A stretch of 64,000 bases of DNA from Naumovozyma dairenensis CBS 421 (Eukaryota > Ascomycota > Saccharomycetes > Saccharomycetales > Saccharomycetaceae): assembly GCF_000227115.2 (NCBI RefSeq), contig NC_016485.2:1278025-1342024 (forward strand), in the 5' to 3' direction. The translations under genes were made by a program, and so were the position numbers. Each line of letters begins with the position of its first letter. Position 1 is the first letter of the stretch. The notes under the pieces were generated by a model. That model worked only from the letters and a program-made list of their open reading frames with translations. It searched no databases and was not told the DNA's origin. Shown here in pieces: positions 40,443 to 50,135 of this stretch.

Positions 40443-42224
40443 ATGACAACAACCACGATATCAGCGAAAGAGCAGGAAAACAAAGAGACTCAAAATAACT
40501 TTTCATCAGTAGAATTAGAAAGGAATAACGAAATCGAAACAACCGACCTTCGCTCAACTTCTTTCTCTTCTTCAAACTCTTCGTTATCATCATTAGATAA
40601 AAAAGAAACAAATAATCGAAGTTCACTATCAAGTATAAGAAGTTTCCCAGATTCTCAAATGATTTCGCTAAATTTGAATAAGGAAATGATTAATCACAAC
40701 AATACGAACCATCAAAACAGAGTGAATACTTGCAATAATCATGATAACTCTACGAAATATAATGAATCTAATAATATTGTACGGTTCGATCCATTAGTAT
40801 TTCCAGGTCCTGCTTCAGTCACTCTACTAAATAAAGATGATCTAGGCAAACTGTACAGATCAAAGATAAGATCTCATTCATCCATGGAAAGAAAGGGCTC
40901 AACCATTAAATCAGACGAATTACCAGATCCAGCTAGCTATAAAGTACAAAAGAGACCGATTAATGTAGTCTCCAAGCCTGATGACTCCATGATACAGAGG
41001 AAGGGTATAGTAGCTGCTGCCGCATTAGCTGCTGCTGCAACTGTCCCTCTACCGCTACGATATAGACAAAATGAAAACGATTTATTGACTCCTATTTCAA
41101 AGATATTATCTGCTCAATATAGCCAAAACTCAATAGAAACTAACGACCAATCATTGCTAAAAGAACGCAACTCAAATAACGTTGATAGGGATTCTAATAT
41201 AGTGACTTGCCATATATGTAATAGTCAAGAAAAAATAACGCTCCGAGATTCAAATCCTGATAAGATAAAATTGAAAAATAGTATTTACATTCAATGTCTC
41301 ACGTGCCATAAGTGGCAACATAGATCATGTTATGAAGAAACTAATCTGATCAAGAAAAGTAGGTTTAATTGTATCCTTTGTCATTCTCGATTGCATTATA
41401 GTGTTTCCACGCCAGTACATAATGAAACAAACGGGTCAAAAATTAAAAAAGAATATGAAGAAGATGAATTAGACGAAACAGAAGAACCTAAAACATTCGA
41501 TAAGATAGAGACATCCCAATACAAAGACAAATACGTAAATCAATTTATAACAAATCATAATGATGATGATTGGGTCATACCAAACCATTCAAATAACAAT
41601 ACAACCAAATTGAAAACAATCTCCAAGAAAGTTTACACATTACAATCATGTAAGGAGAAAGATATCATTGAAGAGTACCAAGGAATGATAGATTTCCAAA
41701 AAAATTATATTATGAAACCAGAAAATCAATATCGTATATGGGGCACTACACAACCACATGTCTTATTCCATCCGCAATGGCCATTGTTTATTGATTCAAG
41801 AGAAATGGGTGGTGCATTACGCTCTTTGAGAAGATCTTGTAATCCTAATGTAGAATTAATCACTATGAGAACTACAGATAATGATGTTGGTGTGAAATTC
41901 TTTATCAGAGCTAAGAGAGATATCATGAAGGGAGAAGAGTTACATATTGATTGGCAGTGGGATTTGAGACATCCAATATGGAAAATACTTAATGGATGTT
42001 TAGAATTTAATGGGTTGAATGATATGGATAAATATTGGCTTATTCATTCAGTGGAAACTGTTTTGGAAGGTTGTGATGGTTGTGCTTGTGAAAATACTGA
42101 TCATTGTCAACTATACAAGGTTAGAGAATATTCCAAGATCCTTTACAAAGATTTTAAATCGAAGAGTAATAATATCTTTAAATTAAATGAAATTATAAAT
42201 AGGAAAAGGAAGCCAGTTGAATGA
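40443..42224 (+). CDS. SET4: PHD- and SET-domain protein (Set4, Set3 paralogue)
   Basis: The frame opens at a TTG; the first ATG is 40443, giving 593 residues (S. cerevisiae Set4 560). A PHD finger lies at about residues 257-317 (CHIC...CLTCHKWQHRSCY...CILC; Cys4-His-Cys3). A SET domain follows at about 430-525. The SET core reads RRSCNPN where active methyltransferases usually have NHSCxPN, and ends HIDWQWDL. The Set3/Set4 group is regarded as lacking ordinary lysine methyltransferase activity, and Set4 acts in stress and ergosterol gene control. A short poly-Ala stretch is near residue 195. SET3 is the duplicate; the position between IME2 and PAM16 indicates SET4. Confidence 0.92.
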   Translation: MTTTTISAKEQENKETQNNFSSVELERNNEIETTDLRSTSFSSSNSSLSSLDKKETNNRSSLSSIRSFPDSQMISLNLNKEMINHNNTNHQNRVNTCNNHDNSTKYNESNNIVRFDPLVFPGPASVTLLNKDDLGKLYRSKIRSHSSMERKGSTIKSDELPDPASYKVQKRPINVVSKPDDSMIQRKGIVAAAALAAAATVPLPLRYRQNENDLLTPISKILSAQYSQNSIETNDQSLLKERNSNNVDRDSNIVTCHICNSQEKITLRDSNPDKIKLKNSIYIQCLTCHKWQHRSCYEETNLIKKSRFNCILCHSRLHYSVSTPVHNETNGSKIKKEYEEDELDETEEPKTFDKIETSQYKDKYVNQFITNHNDDDWVIPNHSNNNTTKLKTISKKVYTLQSCKEKDIIEEYQGMIDFQKNYIMKPENQYRIWGTTQPHVLFHPQWPLFIDSREMGGALRSLRRSCNPNVELITMRTTDNDVGVKFFIRAKRDIMKGEELHIDWQWDLRHPIWKILNGCLEFNGLNDMDKYWLIHSVETVLEGCDGCACENTDHCQLYKVREYSKILYKDFKSKSNNIFKLNEIINRKRKPVE

Positions 42225-42832
42225 AATAAGAGGATACGTTGGATAAATTCTTATTAATATATATATATAGAATCTATGTAAATAATAAATTGATACATTT
42301 TTCTCCAATTAAATCCTGTTTATTATTCAGTTTCTTTCCCTCCTACTAAATATTTAGAAAACCTCGGGTGATGGCCCAACATCGTACTTCGAGATGACAC
42401 AAATATTAGGCTTCTTTATGAACGATTTAGTATAAGTTAATAAATTACAGATTCAGACGCTTGATTAGCAGTTAATCTACTATGCGACTTAGCATTGAAG
42501 CAGTAAACATCGACGGGATGTCCTCTAGCATTCCTTTCTCTTTTATTTGTTGCTTGCTATATAACATGCTAACCTTTCCACCACTTCCGAGCCACACCAA
42601 GTAGGAAAAAAATCACTTAATACGAGTCAATAAAGAATTTGGAAGAAAACGGACAATTCGAATTCATTCGAAATATGTGATGAAATAAATATTCAGTAAA
42701 TATTTGAAAATGTGGATATGTGGATCATGGAGAGATATGACATTAGTGTAAATCGGTTTTAGTCATCGATACTTTACTGCAATTTGCTTACGAAGAAAAA
42801 CAGACACAAAGGAACATAATTAAAGAAAAACG
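42225..42832. other. intergenic, SET4 to PAM16
   Basis: About 608 bases with a TA-rich run at 42257-42269 after SET4 and the PAM16 promoter. I see no gene or repeat. Confidence 0.45.
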
Positions 42833-43282
42833 ATGGCTCATAGGGCGTTTGTACAAGTGATAATAACGGGTGCTCAAGTATTCGGGAAGGCATTCGGTGA
42901 AGCCTACAGACAAGCTGCCGCTCAATCGGTTAAGCAAGGTGCTTCCAATGCTGCAAGAGGGCGTACTGGGAGGAAAGCGGAATATGGTGGCATTACGTTG
43001 GATGAAAGTTGTAAGATTTTGAACGTGGAGGATACGGCTAATTTGAAACCAGAGAAGATCAATGAACGATTTAAGTATCTTTTCGAGATAAATGATAAGG
43101 ATAAAGGTGGGAGTTTCTATTTGCAAAGTAAGATATATAGAGCTGCTGAAAGGCTCAAATGGGAAATCGCAGAAAGAGAAAGGTTGGAGAATGAAAAGAA
43201 GCAAGAGCAACAGCAAGGACAGGCAGATACAAATGCTTCTACGGCGAACAATTCGAAAGAGGATCAACCGCCTAAGGAATAG
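42833..43282 (+). CDS. PAM16: J-like subunit of mitochondrial import motor
   Basis: The 149-residue product has the same length as S. cerevisiae Pam16. The N-terminus MAHRAFVQVIITGAQVFGKAFGEAY is the characteristic membrane-associated segment. Residues about 54-115 form the degenerate J domain, with DKDKGGSFYLQSK in place of the HPD loop, which is why Pam16 does not stimulate Hsp70. Pam16 pairs with Pam18 to control Ssc1 ATPase at the TIM23 channel on the matrix side. The tail (after 115) is Lys/Gln/Glu-rich. Two frames overlapping it on either strand are shadows. Confidence 0.97.
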   Translation: MAHRAFVQVIITGAQVFGKAFGEAYRQAAAQSVKQGASNAARGRTGRKAEYGGITLDESCKILNVEDTANLKPEKINERFKYLFEINDKDKGGSFYLQSKIYRAAERLKWEIAERERLENEKKQEQQQGQADTNASTANNSKEDQPPKE

Positions 43283-44376
43283 GACTTCTACGTTGTTCTC
43301 GAATAATAACTCCATCGGAACCTCAGAGGTCTGACATCAACCACCTTTAATACCAGCACAAGATACTCATACACTTGTCTTCGTTAGCATATTGTACTTT
43401 CAAACAAATCATGTAGATATTTAGTACACATACATTGTTACGTATTCAACATTAATAAATGAATACCTCTCAAAAATATAATAATCCCTTCTTCTTTTGG
43501 TTCTAATATCTTTAATAGTAAAGAAGAAGCTCTCCGCTGAATATTATGTTAATCACTAAAGGATATGGGTAAAATAACCTTAAGTCGTCACTTCTTGAAT
43601 ATAGTAAAAATGAAGATTTGTGTATACAACAAGACAATCATATTTCGGTTAGGCTACGAAGTTAAATTACAAATAGTAATAATATTAAAAAGTCTGTTCT
43701 ATCATGACGAAGAGGCACAGAAGACTTTCAAACTCTCAGATTGCATTATACAACCCTCTGAAAAGACATGCATCTAATTCCACTTATTTTTGTTATGGAA
43801 CCTTCATCATAAACAAGAAAGGATAATTTACCGAAATAAAATACCTTTCTTAAATAGTAAATTTGATCTAAGAAACCGGAAACGAAATGAATATTGTGCC
43901 TAACCTTGTTTGGAGGTAGTCAAAATTCATTCAGCTATGGGTTATGGTAATGGTTTCAGAAATCATCATCTCAGTATTAACTAACGATAAAAACAATACA
44001 TCTTCCATAAAGAAAGACGATATCATTCTCCCGTCATAAAGATAACAATAAATGAACCGTAGGTTTCTATAATTTAACGTAATTAATATTATCTTGAGAT
44101 AGTATTAACCGCTACTGATGATTGGTCTTTTTAAAAAAAGAACAAAAAGAAAAAACTATAAACTTGAAATAAAACTACTCGAAGAAAGAAACTTATTAAG
44201 CTTCTCGACAGTTGCCTCTCTTTTATACGTCTCCAAAATTAATTTTTTTCGCCATCAATCGAAAAGAATTTTTTTTCCACTCGGAGAGGAGGGGTAACCC
44301 TACCCGGCCGCTAATTGGAAATGTTAAAATAAATATACAAGTAGGGTTTTTTCATATAAACGTCTTGAATATACAT
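43283..44376. other. intergenic, PAM16 3' side
   Basis: About 1.1 kb without a gene. The 70-codon frame at 43565-43777 and the 104-codon frame at 44212-44526 have no recognisable features, and the second runs into the hAT remnant. The sequence is AT-rich. Confidence 0.5.
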
Positions 44377-44384
44377 ACTACATA

Positions 44385-45090
44385 TAGCGTTGTTACGCGC
44401 CGAAATCGCCAACAAAAAGCCGTAGCTATTTTTTCAAATCTAACGGGGAAAAGTTTTAAATTCGGTAATCCTTCCATATTGGTCGCCAAAAAAATACTAA
44501 AATTTTACAGAGTTTGTTTACTTTGAATTTATTATTATTAGCCCTACCTTTAATAACCTTTTTAATGCTAGGTCCGAATTGTAAAATATACCGTGACACA
44601 GTGTAAATACAGTGGACTGGAGTGAATTATCTACAGTAACATAAAAAAATTGGAACTATGGCCTGTCATCCAGAAAATATTTCTATCACTTGGTGTAACT
44701 TCTGTTAATAGTGAAAGAAATTTTTCAACTGCAGGAAGATATTACGGGCAAAACCTCATATTCTAGCAGACGAGACGACTGAAAGCCTACTTCTGATAAA
44801 TATTTTATATTCCGATTTCCCTGACAATGATATCTTTATTGATACAGTTTTTGGTGTTTGATTCTACCCTCAGGCTTCTATTATTTTTTACATCATTATA
44901 TATAAATTATTACCTATCTTGAAGCTTTTACTGCTGATGGGCCAATTTTTTTCGCATGAGTTCTGTTTTTATAAGTTTAATATTTACCCTATATTATCTT
45001 AATTAGGTGGAAATTTTAGTTTTTTACCATTAGGTGTTGACCCTTACTTATTTGTGACCTTACGCCCTAATCCGGCGCGTAACAACTCTA
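44385..45090 (+). mobile_element. hAT-family DNA transposon remnant with TIRs and 8-bp target duplication
   Basis: The left terminus TAGCGTTGTTACGCGCCG (44385-44402) and the inverted right terminus at 45073-45090 match at 17 of 18 positions. Both fit the hAT consensus (T/C)A(A/G)NG. The flanks are identical 8-mers, actacata at 44377-44384 and 45091-45098, the target-duplication size of hAT elements. The 706-bp interior retains only a fragment of the transposase C-terminal dimerisation domain (44641-44860), so this is an internally deleted, non-autonomous copy. The intact target duplication and near-perfect TIRs argue for a fairly recent insertion, or for mobilisation in trans. It lies between the converging PAM16 and GSM1 genes, disrupting neither. 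Confidence 0.9.
44641..44861 (+). pseudogene. hAT transposase C-terminal fragment, frameshifted
   Basis: Frame one from 44641 reads ..LELWPVIQKIFLSLG, then VTSVNSERNFSTAGR. This is the core of the hAT C-terminal dimerisation domain, in which a conserved S-x-x-S-E-R-x-F-S-x-A-G stretch is diagnostic. It hits a stop at 44764-44766 (..QNLIF then TAG). The next frame continues the domain as ILADETTESLLLINILY and ends with a TGA at 44859-44861. One small indel near 44760 therefore separates two pieces of one ancestral reading frame. Nothing recognisable of the catalytic RNase-H-like core or BED zinc finger remains upstream. The fragment cannot encode a working transposase. Confidence 0.85.
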
Positions 45091-45259
45091 ACTACATAGG
45101 GTGCTGCCTATTAAGTAATGTAGATCACCATCTCTATCCACCTCCATTCCTTCACATCAATAGTTGATGGTTAATCGGTAAAAAACACTACCACAAGTGT
45201 AAGTTTAAATAATAATATTATCAATATTTAGTAAGAATATATGTGTATATTTCTATGTG

Positions 45260-46732
45260 CTATGCGAATATAGGCAAAAAATAACCGATAATCAATAATG
45301 GAATGTTAAAACTGTCTCTCTTGACAGTCCAGCATGTAGCACATTCCATATAGTGTCCATTTTTCAATAACAATTTACACCGGAGGAAAGTATCTTCACA
45401 AATTTTATTGCCATGGATGCATTTCTCAGAGGAACCGAACGCTAATAGATGATGAAACTTATCAAAATACTTAATTATGGTAGAATTATCCCAAAATTCA
45501 AAAACAAATCTTTCTTTCCCTTCAAACTTAAGGCATTCCTTCTTATTAAACCCAGTTAAGGAAGAAAATTCATCACTCACAAATCGAATCTCTCCTGTTC
45601 TTCTCCAAATCATCATTGGGGTACATGTATATAATTCCGTCAAACTTTCTAAGTCCAAAGCTACTCGTTGGAAATAAAACTCTTCACTAATGTAATCTTC
45701 TTTAATCATACCTGTCTGTAATGCAACCAACGTTGGAGCATATTTTTCTAAGATATCTTTCATCAGCTTAATCAATGTTTCTTTGTCGTCCCTAAATAAT
45801 TTAAACAAACATTGATGTAATCGAAGATACGAATCTTTATAATCAAATGGTTTTATCGAATCTCTATACTTATAAAGGTCTTCTGGTTTTTTTATCTTGG
45901 GTTGACCATTCCCTGGAGATGAACCTTCAACGACATTTGGGTTACAAAATTCATCTACACCAAAATCGGCCATGGCCTTATTATTACTTAAAGACATATG
46001 AGTCGCAGGGTCAGTGTCCGCTAATGGAGAGACAATCACGCCATATTGCCTCTTCGATCGACTCATTTGTTTATTATTAGCATTAGTAGTAAAATTGTCG
46101 GCAGATACAAGGTTCGGAATTGTAAGTTGCGGGGATACGATATTATAATCATAACTGTCTGGAATGTTCAATATTTCATTTAGCTTGGAATATTCCTCAC
46201 TAGTCCATAAACTTTCAAATATAGAATCATCAATTTTGACTTCTTCTGTTGTAGTACTAGGTATAGAGGCTGTATTGTCAACAGCGGCATTGGTATTCAG
46301 TACAGGAGTTTGTGAAGTATACTTTAGAGGCAGGTTGACGTTCGATTCTGTTGTAAATTTTCCTGGCCACTTGTCATTTTTATCCGAGTTGGTGAATACT
46401 GGAAAAGTAATAACATCTCTAGTATATTTATTAAATGCTCCATTGTTATCCTGTAAAATCGGCTTAAGTGGAGCATTCCTAGTTGGCGATAAAAATGTAC
46501 TCCGGATCTTATCGCTGTTTGAGAGATACCTCGGATTAGGCCCCATATAAGTGCTAGGTTGTCTCCCTTTCTTTACCACATCTTTACAAGTATGGCCAAT
46601 ATTTCTCTTGATACAATTTTGACATGGTCTTTCCACATCACAATGTAGGTGCTTGTTATGGCAGAACTCACACGCAATCCTGACCGGACTTCCTCTGGAT
46701 TTATTTCGAGAGATACCTGTAGTTCGACCCAT
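45260..46732 (-). CDS. GSM1: Zn2Cys6 plus PAS regulator (Gsm1/Ert1 family)
   Basis: The 490-residue product (S. cerevisiae Gsm1 618) has a zinc cluster at about residues 20-48: CEFC, six residues, C, five residues, C-x2-C, eight residues, C (CEFCHNKHLHC...CQNC...HTC). The C-terminal region (about 370-490) is the PAS-like domain of the AcuK/Ert1/Gsm1 group: MMIWRRTGEIRFVSDEFSSL near its start, and LLKNGHYMECATCWTV near its end. The group controls respiratory, gluconeogenic and energy metabolism genes. The position between PAM16 and MEF2 matches YJL104W-YJL103C-YJL102W and separates it from the related ERT1. The protein is shorter than Gsm1 because the middle linker is reduced. Confidence 0.9.
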   Translation of the reverse strand: MGRTTGISRNKSRGSPVRIACEFCHNKHLHCDVERPCQNCIKRNIGHTCKDVVKKGRQPSTYMGPNPRYLSNSDKIRSTFLSPTRNAPLKPILQDNNGAFNKYTRDVITFPVFTNSDKNDKWPGKFTTESNVNLPLKYTSQTPVLNTNAAVDNTASIPSTTTEEVKIDDSIFESLWTSEEYSKLNEILNIPDSYDYNIVSPQLTIPNLVSADNFTTNANNKQMSRSKRQYGVIVSPLADTDPATHMSLSNNKAMADFGVDEFCNPNVVEGSSPGNGQPKIKKPEDLYKYRDSIKPFDYKDSYLRLHQCLFKLFRDDKETLIKLMKDILEKYAPTLVALQTGMIKEDYISEEFYFQRVALDLESLTELYTCTPMMIWRRTGEIRFVSDEFSSLTGFNKKECLKFEGKERFVFEFWDNSTIIKYFDKFHHLLAFGSSEKCIHGNKICEDTFLRCKLLLKNGHYMECATCWTVKRDSFNIPLLIIGYFLPIFA

Positions 46733-47101
46733 CTGTACCAGTAAAAATTAAATATAATACTTTTTAAATATTTATGAGTCTAAAACAAAATGTCATCGTT
46801 GGGGTTAAATTTATCCTTACACTTTCTTTAATAAAGCAGAGTTACTTCCTTTATTCGTTTCCTCTCAAAATCAATCTTACATCATCTACAACTATTTTCG
46901 TTTCAAGAAAGGATTTACATATCTCCAACTTTTCGCGTTAACCGCCAACGATTGGTCTACATATAAAGGAAAATACCTTAAAAGTTATTACAATGTACCC
47001 TTTCATATTAATAAGTAAATAATAATACTTATCATCAGAAAACCCCGCATCCCAATACACTGATAAATTCATTAACGACTTTCCTCAGAAATAAATTACA
47101 T
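46733..47101. other. divergent promoter region GSM1 / MEF2
   Basis: About 370 bases between divergent genes. The last 87 bases before the MEF2 ATG stay open in the MEF2 frame (from 47015). I see no other motif that I can assign securely. Confidence 0.45.
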
Positions 47102-49468
47102 ATGGGAATATTCAATGCAATCTCCAAATTGAGGAACATTGGAATCATAGCTCACATCGACGCAGGTAAAACCACAACTACAGAAAGATTACTATATTAC
47201 GCAGGTAAAATTTCAAGGTTTGGTGATGTTCATACAGGTGACACTACAACTGACTACTTACCACAAGAGCGGGCAAGAGGGATAACTATACAGAATGCTA
47301 CTGTGTCATTCCCTTGGAATGGGAAAAATATTAACTTGATTGATACTCCTGGACATATGGATTTTTTCTTCGAGGTTATTAAAGCATTGAAAGTCTTGGA
47401 TGGATGTGTTGTAATTCTTGATGCCGTTTCTGGTGTTGAATCACAAACTGAAAATTGTTGGAACTTGGCTAGTCACATACCGAAAATTTGTTTTATTAAT
47501 AAAATGGATAGGGTTGGCGCTGGATTTAGTAGAACTGTTAAAGAAGTTATTTGGAAGCTTAATTCTAGAGTCGTCCTGGTAAACGTCCCGATTTTCGCGA
47601 AGGTTAATAGCGAAGAACAATTTGTTGGCGTCTTAGATGTAGTTAATAGAAAAGTTCTGAAGTGGGACCCTAATGAACCTGACAATATCGATGTCTCTGA
47701 TGTATCTATACCAAACAATAAGGAATTCCTGGAACAATTTACCAAGAGCAGAGAGTCGATGGTAGAAACTTTATCCATGTTTGATGATAAACTAGTGGAG
47801 TCATTTTTAGAAGACGCAGAAGGAGATTACTTAAAACTGAATCCGGAAATATTGAACGAATCGATAAGGAGAGTAACACTACAAAACAAAATAACACCTG
47901 TATTATGTGGGTCAGCTTTTAAAAATATCGGTGTACAACCTTTATTAGACTCTATAGTAAACTATCTTCCCTCACCATTGGACGTTAAATATCCTGAAAT
48001 TAATTTAAAGAATCTGCCTATGAAGTATCAATCTCAAGCGGGTCTTGTGTTTAACAATAATAAATCTCTATGTGCCGCTCTTGCATTTAAAGTAATACAT
48101 GACCCAATCAGGGGAATGATGGTATTTGTTAGAGTATATTCTGGAACTTTGAAAAATGGACATGTTGTTCATAATACGACTACAGGAGAAACATTTAAAA
48201 TCGGAAAGTTGATTCGTATGAATGCAAATATGCCTGAAGAAATTTGGCAACTAGGTACAGGTGAAATTGGTGTTATTACAGGTACATCCATTGCTGGTAA
48301 ATTATCTACTGGAGACACAATTATTTCCGATTCATTAAAAAGGGACGGATTGAAATCATTAAATAGAAAACCGGAGTTTAATTTGCAAATTAATCCAATC
48401 GTGACCCCACCACCTGTTTTCACTATTTCTGTTGAGCCTAAGACTTTAGGAAATAAAAAATCCATGGAAAATGCCTTGAACATATTAATAACTGAAGATC
48501 CTAGTCTTCATGTTACAAAAGATGCTGAGCTAGGTCAAACTCTACTGAGTGGTATGGGAGAGTTACATTTACAAATTGCAAAAAATAGACTACTAAATGA
48601 ATTAAACGCTGATGTAAACGTGGGTAAAGTAATGGTATCATATAAGGAAACAATAAATGAACCATCTGATGTAACTATAATGGAAAATGAAAACAAAGTT
48701 AAGTTCAGTATAGCAATCGAACCAATACAAGAGGACTTATCGGAAAATATCATCCATAAAGATACTGAAACCTGGTATTCTTTAGGCTCTGACAACAATT
48801 ACTTAGTAATGGAAAAAAATCAGAAATTTTCTGATCATCTTGAAGACGCTGACTGGCCATTGCAAATACCCTATAATACCATTGTTCATTCTTTGATGTC
48901 TAGTTGCATTGTTATCTTACAAAGAGGTGGAAAATTAAGGAATTTTCCTTTATATGCATGTGCAATTAGAGTCAAAGGAGATTGGGAGATCCCGTTGGAT
49001 ATGACTTCACCTGTCGAAATATTGACACTTTCACGTACAATCCTTACTAAGATAACAAATGAAGTTCAAGAAGAGGGTTATTCAGTATTAGAACCATTGA
49101 TGAATCTGACAATTGGTGTAATGGGACAGGACATGGGCTCCGTTATTCAAGATCTAACCAGTGCGAGATCTGCCAATGTTCTATCCATCGATGAAGATAT
49201 TATTTCATCATCAGGCGAAAAATCTCTGGAATTTCAACAAATCGCAGAGAATCAATATTTACCTCCTGATCTTACTTTGAACAATGCCCGCCTAGGTAAT
49301 GATTCAGTAAGCAAGAAAATTATCAAAGCTACTGCCCCATTAAAGGAAATAATGGCATATTCCAACAAACTTAGAAGTTTAACCCAAGGCCGAGCTAGCT
49401 TCGATACCACTTATAAAGGTATGATAAAATTAAACCAAGAGAGACTTAGAATATTATTAAATGAATGA
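47102..49468 (+). CDS. MEF2: mitochondrial elongation factor G2 (ribosome recycling GTPase)
   Basis: The 788-residue product (S. cerevisiae Mef2 819) has the GTPase motifs of EF-G: AHIDAGKTTTTERLL (G1, about residues 17-31), the RGITIQ switch, DTPGH (G3) and NKMD (G4). EF-G domains II-V follow, with the domain V pattern ending near GRASFDTTYKGM. Mef2/EF-G2 acts with Rrf1 in mitochondrial ribosome disassembly rather than translocation. Only 13 residues (MGIFNAISKLRNI) precede the G domain, so the presequence is very short. The frame is open upstream to 47015 without an ATG, which leaves room for a non-AUG start. GSH1, which follows MEF2 in S. cerevisiae, is absent. Confidence 0.95.
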   Translation: MGIFNAISKLRNIGIIAHIDAGKTTTTERLLYYAGKISRFGDVHTGDTTTDYLPQERARGITIQNATVSFPWNGKNINLIDTPGHMDFFFEVIKALKVLDGCVVILDAVSGVESQTENCWNLASHIPKICFINKMDRVGAGFSRTVKEVIWKLNSRVVLVNVPIFAKVNSEEQFVGVLDVVNRKVLKWDPNEPDNIDVSDVSIPNNKEFLEQFTKSRESMVETLSMFDDKLVESFLEDAEGDYLKLNPEILNESIRRVTLQNKITPVLCGSAFKNIGVQPLLDSIVNYLPSPLDVKYPEINLKNLPMKYQSQAGLVFNNNKSLCAALAFKVIHDPIRGMMVFVRVYSGTLKNGHVVHNTTTGETFKIGKLIRMNANMPEEIWQLGTGEIGVITGTSIAGKLSTGDTIISDSLKRDGLKSLNRKPEFNLQINPIVTPPPVFTISVEPKTLGNKKSMENALNILITEDPSLHVTKDAELGQTLLSGMGELHLQIAKNRLLNELNADVNVGKVMVSYKETINEPSDVTIMENENKVKFSIAIEPIQEDLSENIIHKDTETWYSLGSDNNYLVMEKNQKFSDHLEDADWPLQIPYNTIVHSLMSSCIVILQRGGKLRNFPLYACAIRVKGDWEIPLDMTSPVEILTLSRTILTKITNEVQEEGYSVLEPLMNLTIGVMGQDMGSVIQDLTSARSANVLSIDEDIISSSGEKSLEFQQIAENQYLPPDLTLNNARLGNDSVSKKIIKATAPLKEIMAYSNKLRSLTQGRASFDTTYKGMIKLNQERLRILLNE

Positions 49469-49731
49469 GAAAAGAAAATGGTTTACTCATTCGATCCAAT
49501 CTGGCTTAATCTATTTATCTAGATATACATGTAAATAATCCGCATATTCTGAACCAATAGAATAAATCAACCAAAGACGCTCAATCAAACTGATGGCACA
49601 TTATTTCCAATAAGGACTTTTTTAGTCGAATAGGTACTGGGGTTGGGAAAATGAAAAGTTATTGTTGTTATTAAAAAATCTTAAACACTTATATTTGCCT
49701 TTACAAAGCCCTCCAAACAACCAGATTCTTG

Positions 49732-49804
49732 TTCCTCGTGGCCCAATGGTCACGGCGTCTGGCTACGAACCAGAAGATTCCAGGTTCAAGTCCTGGCGGG
49801 GAAG
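49732..49804 (+). tRNA. tRNA-Arg (anticodon ACG)
   Basis: This 73-nt gene has acceptor TTCCTCG pairing with CGGGGAA and discriminator G, anticodon loop GGCTACGAACC and T-arm CCAGGTTCAAGTCCTGG. It matches S. cerevisiae tRNA-Arg(ACG) closely and has no intron. A T-run (attatttttttgg) downstream at 49806-49818 serves as pol III terminator. It occupies the place where GSH1 lies in S. cerevisiae. Confidence 0.97.
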
Positions 49805-50135
49805 AATTATTTTTTTGGACGTTATGACTATTTGGACGATGGAGGTGTGTCATTATTTTTGAATGACATGAAATTAAGTATAATATAAACTAATAAATAT
49901 ATGGACAGCAATTCTTCATTTTTTTGTGTGAATTGAGCTTTAAATTGATCAAATTTGTATTATAAAGGTAATATCTTCAACCGAGAACGCACGCTACGTT
50001 AATACCGATGCCGGTAAAATTTCAAAGGAAGACCACAAGCTTCATGTAAGGGTCCGTTGCGTATAGTTGCTCCGATTTCTGCAGGAGTCCCTTTACTTCA
50101 TAACTTGAAGTAGTGACTTCAACACCCCAGAGTTA
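49805..50135. other. intergenic, tRNA-Arg to LSB6
   Basis: About 330 bases with the tRNA terminator and the LSB6 promoter. No trace of a GSH1 reading frame was seen on either strand. Confidence 0.5.
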
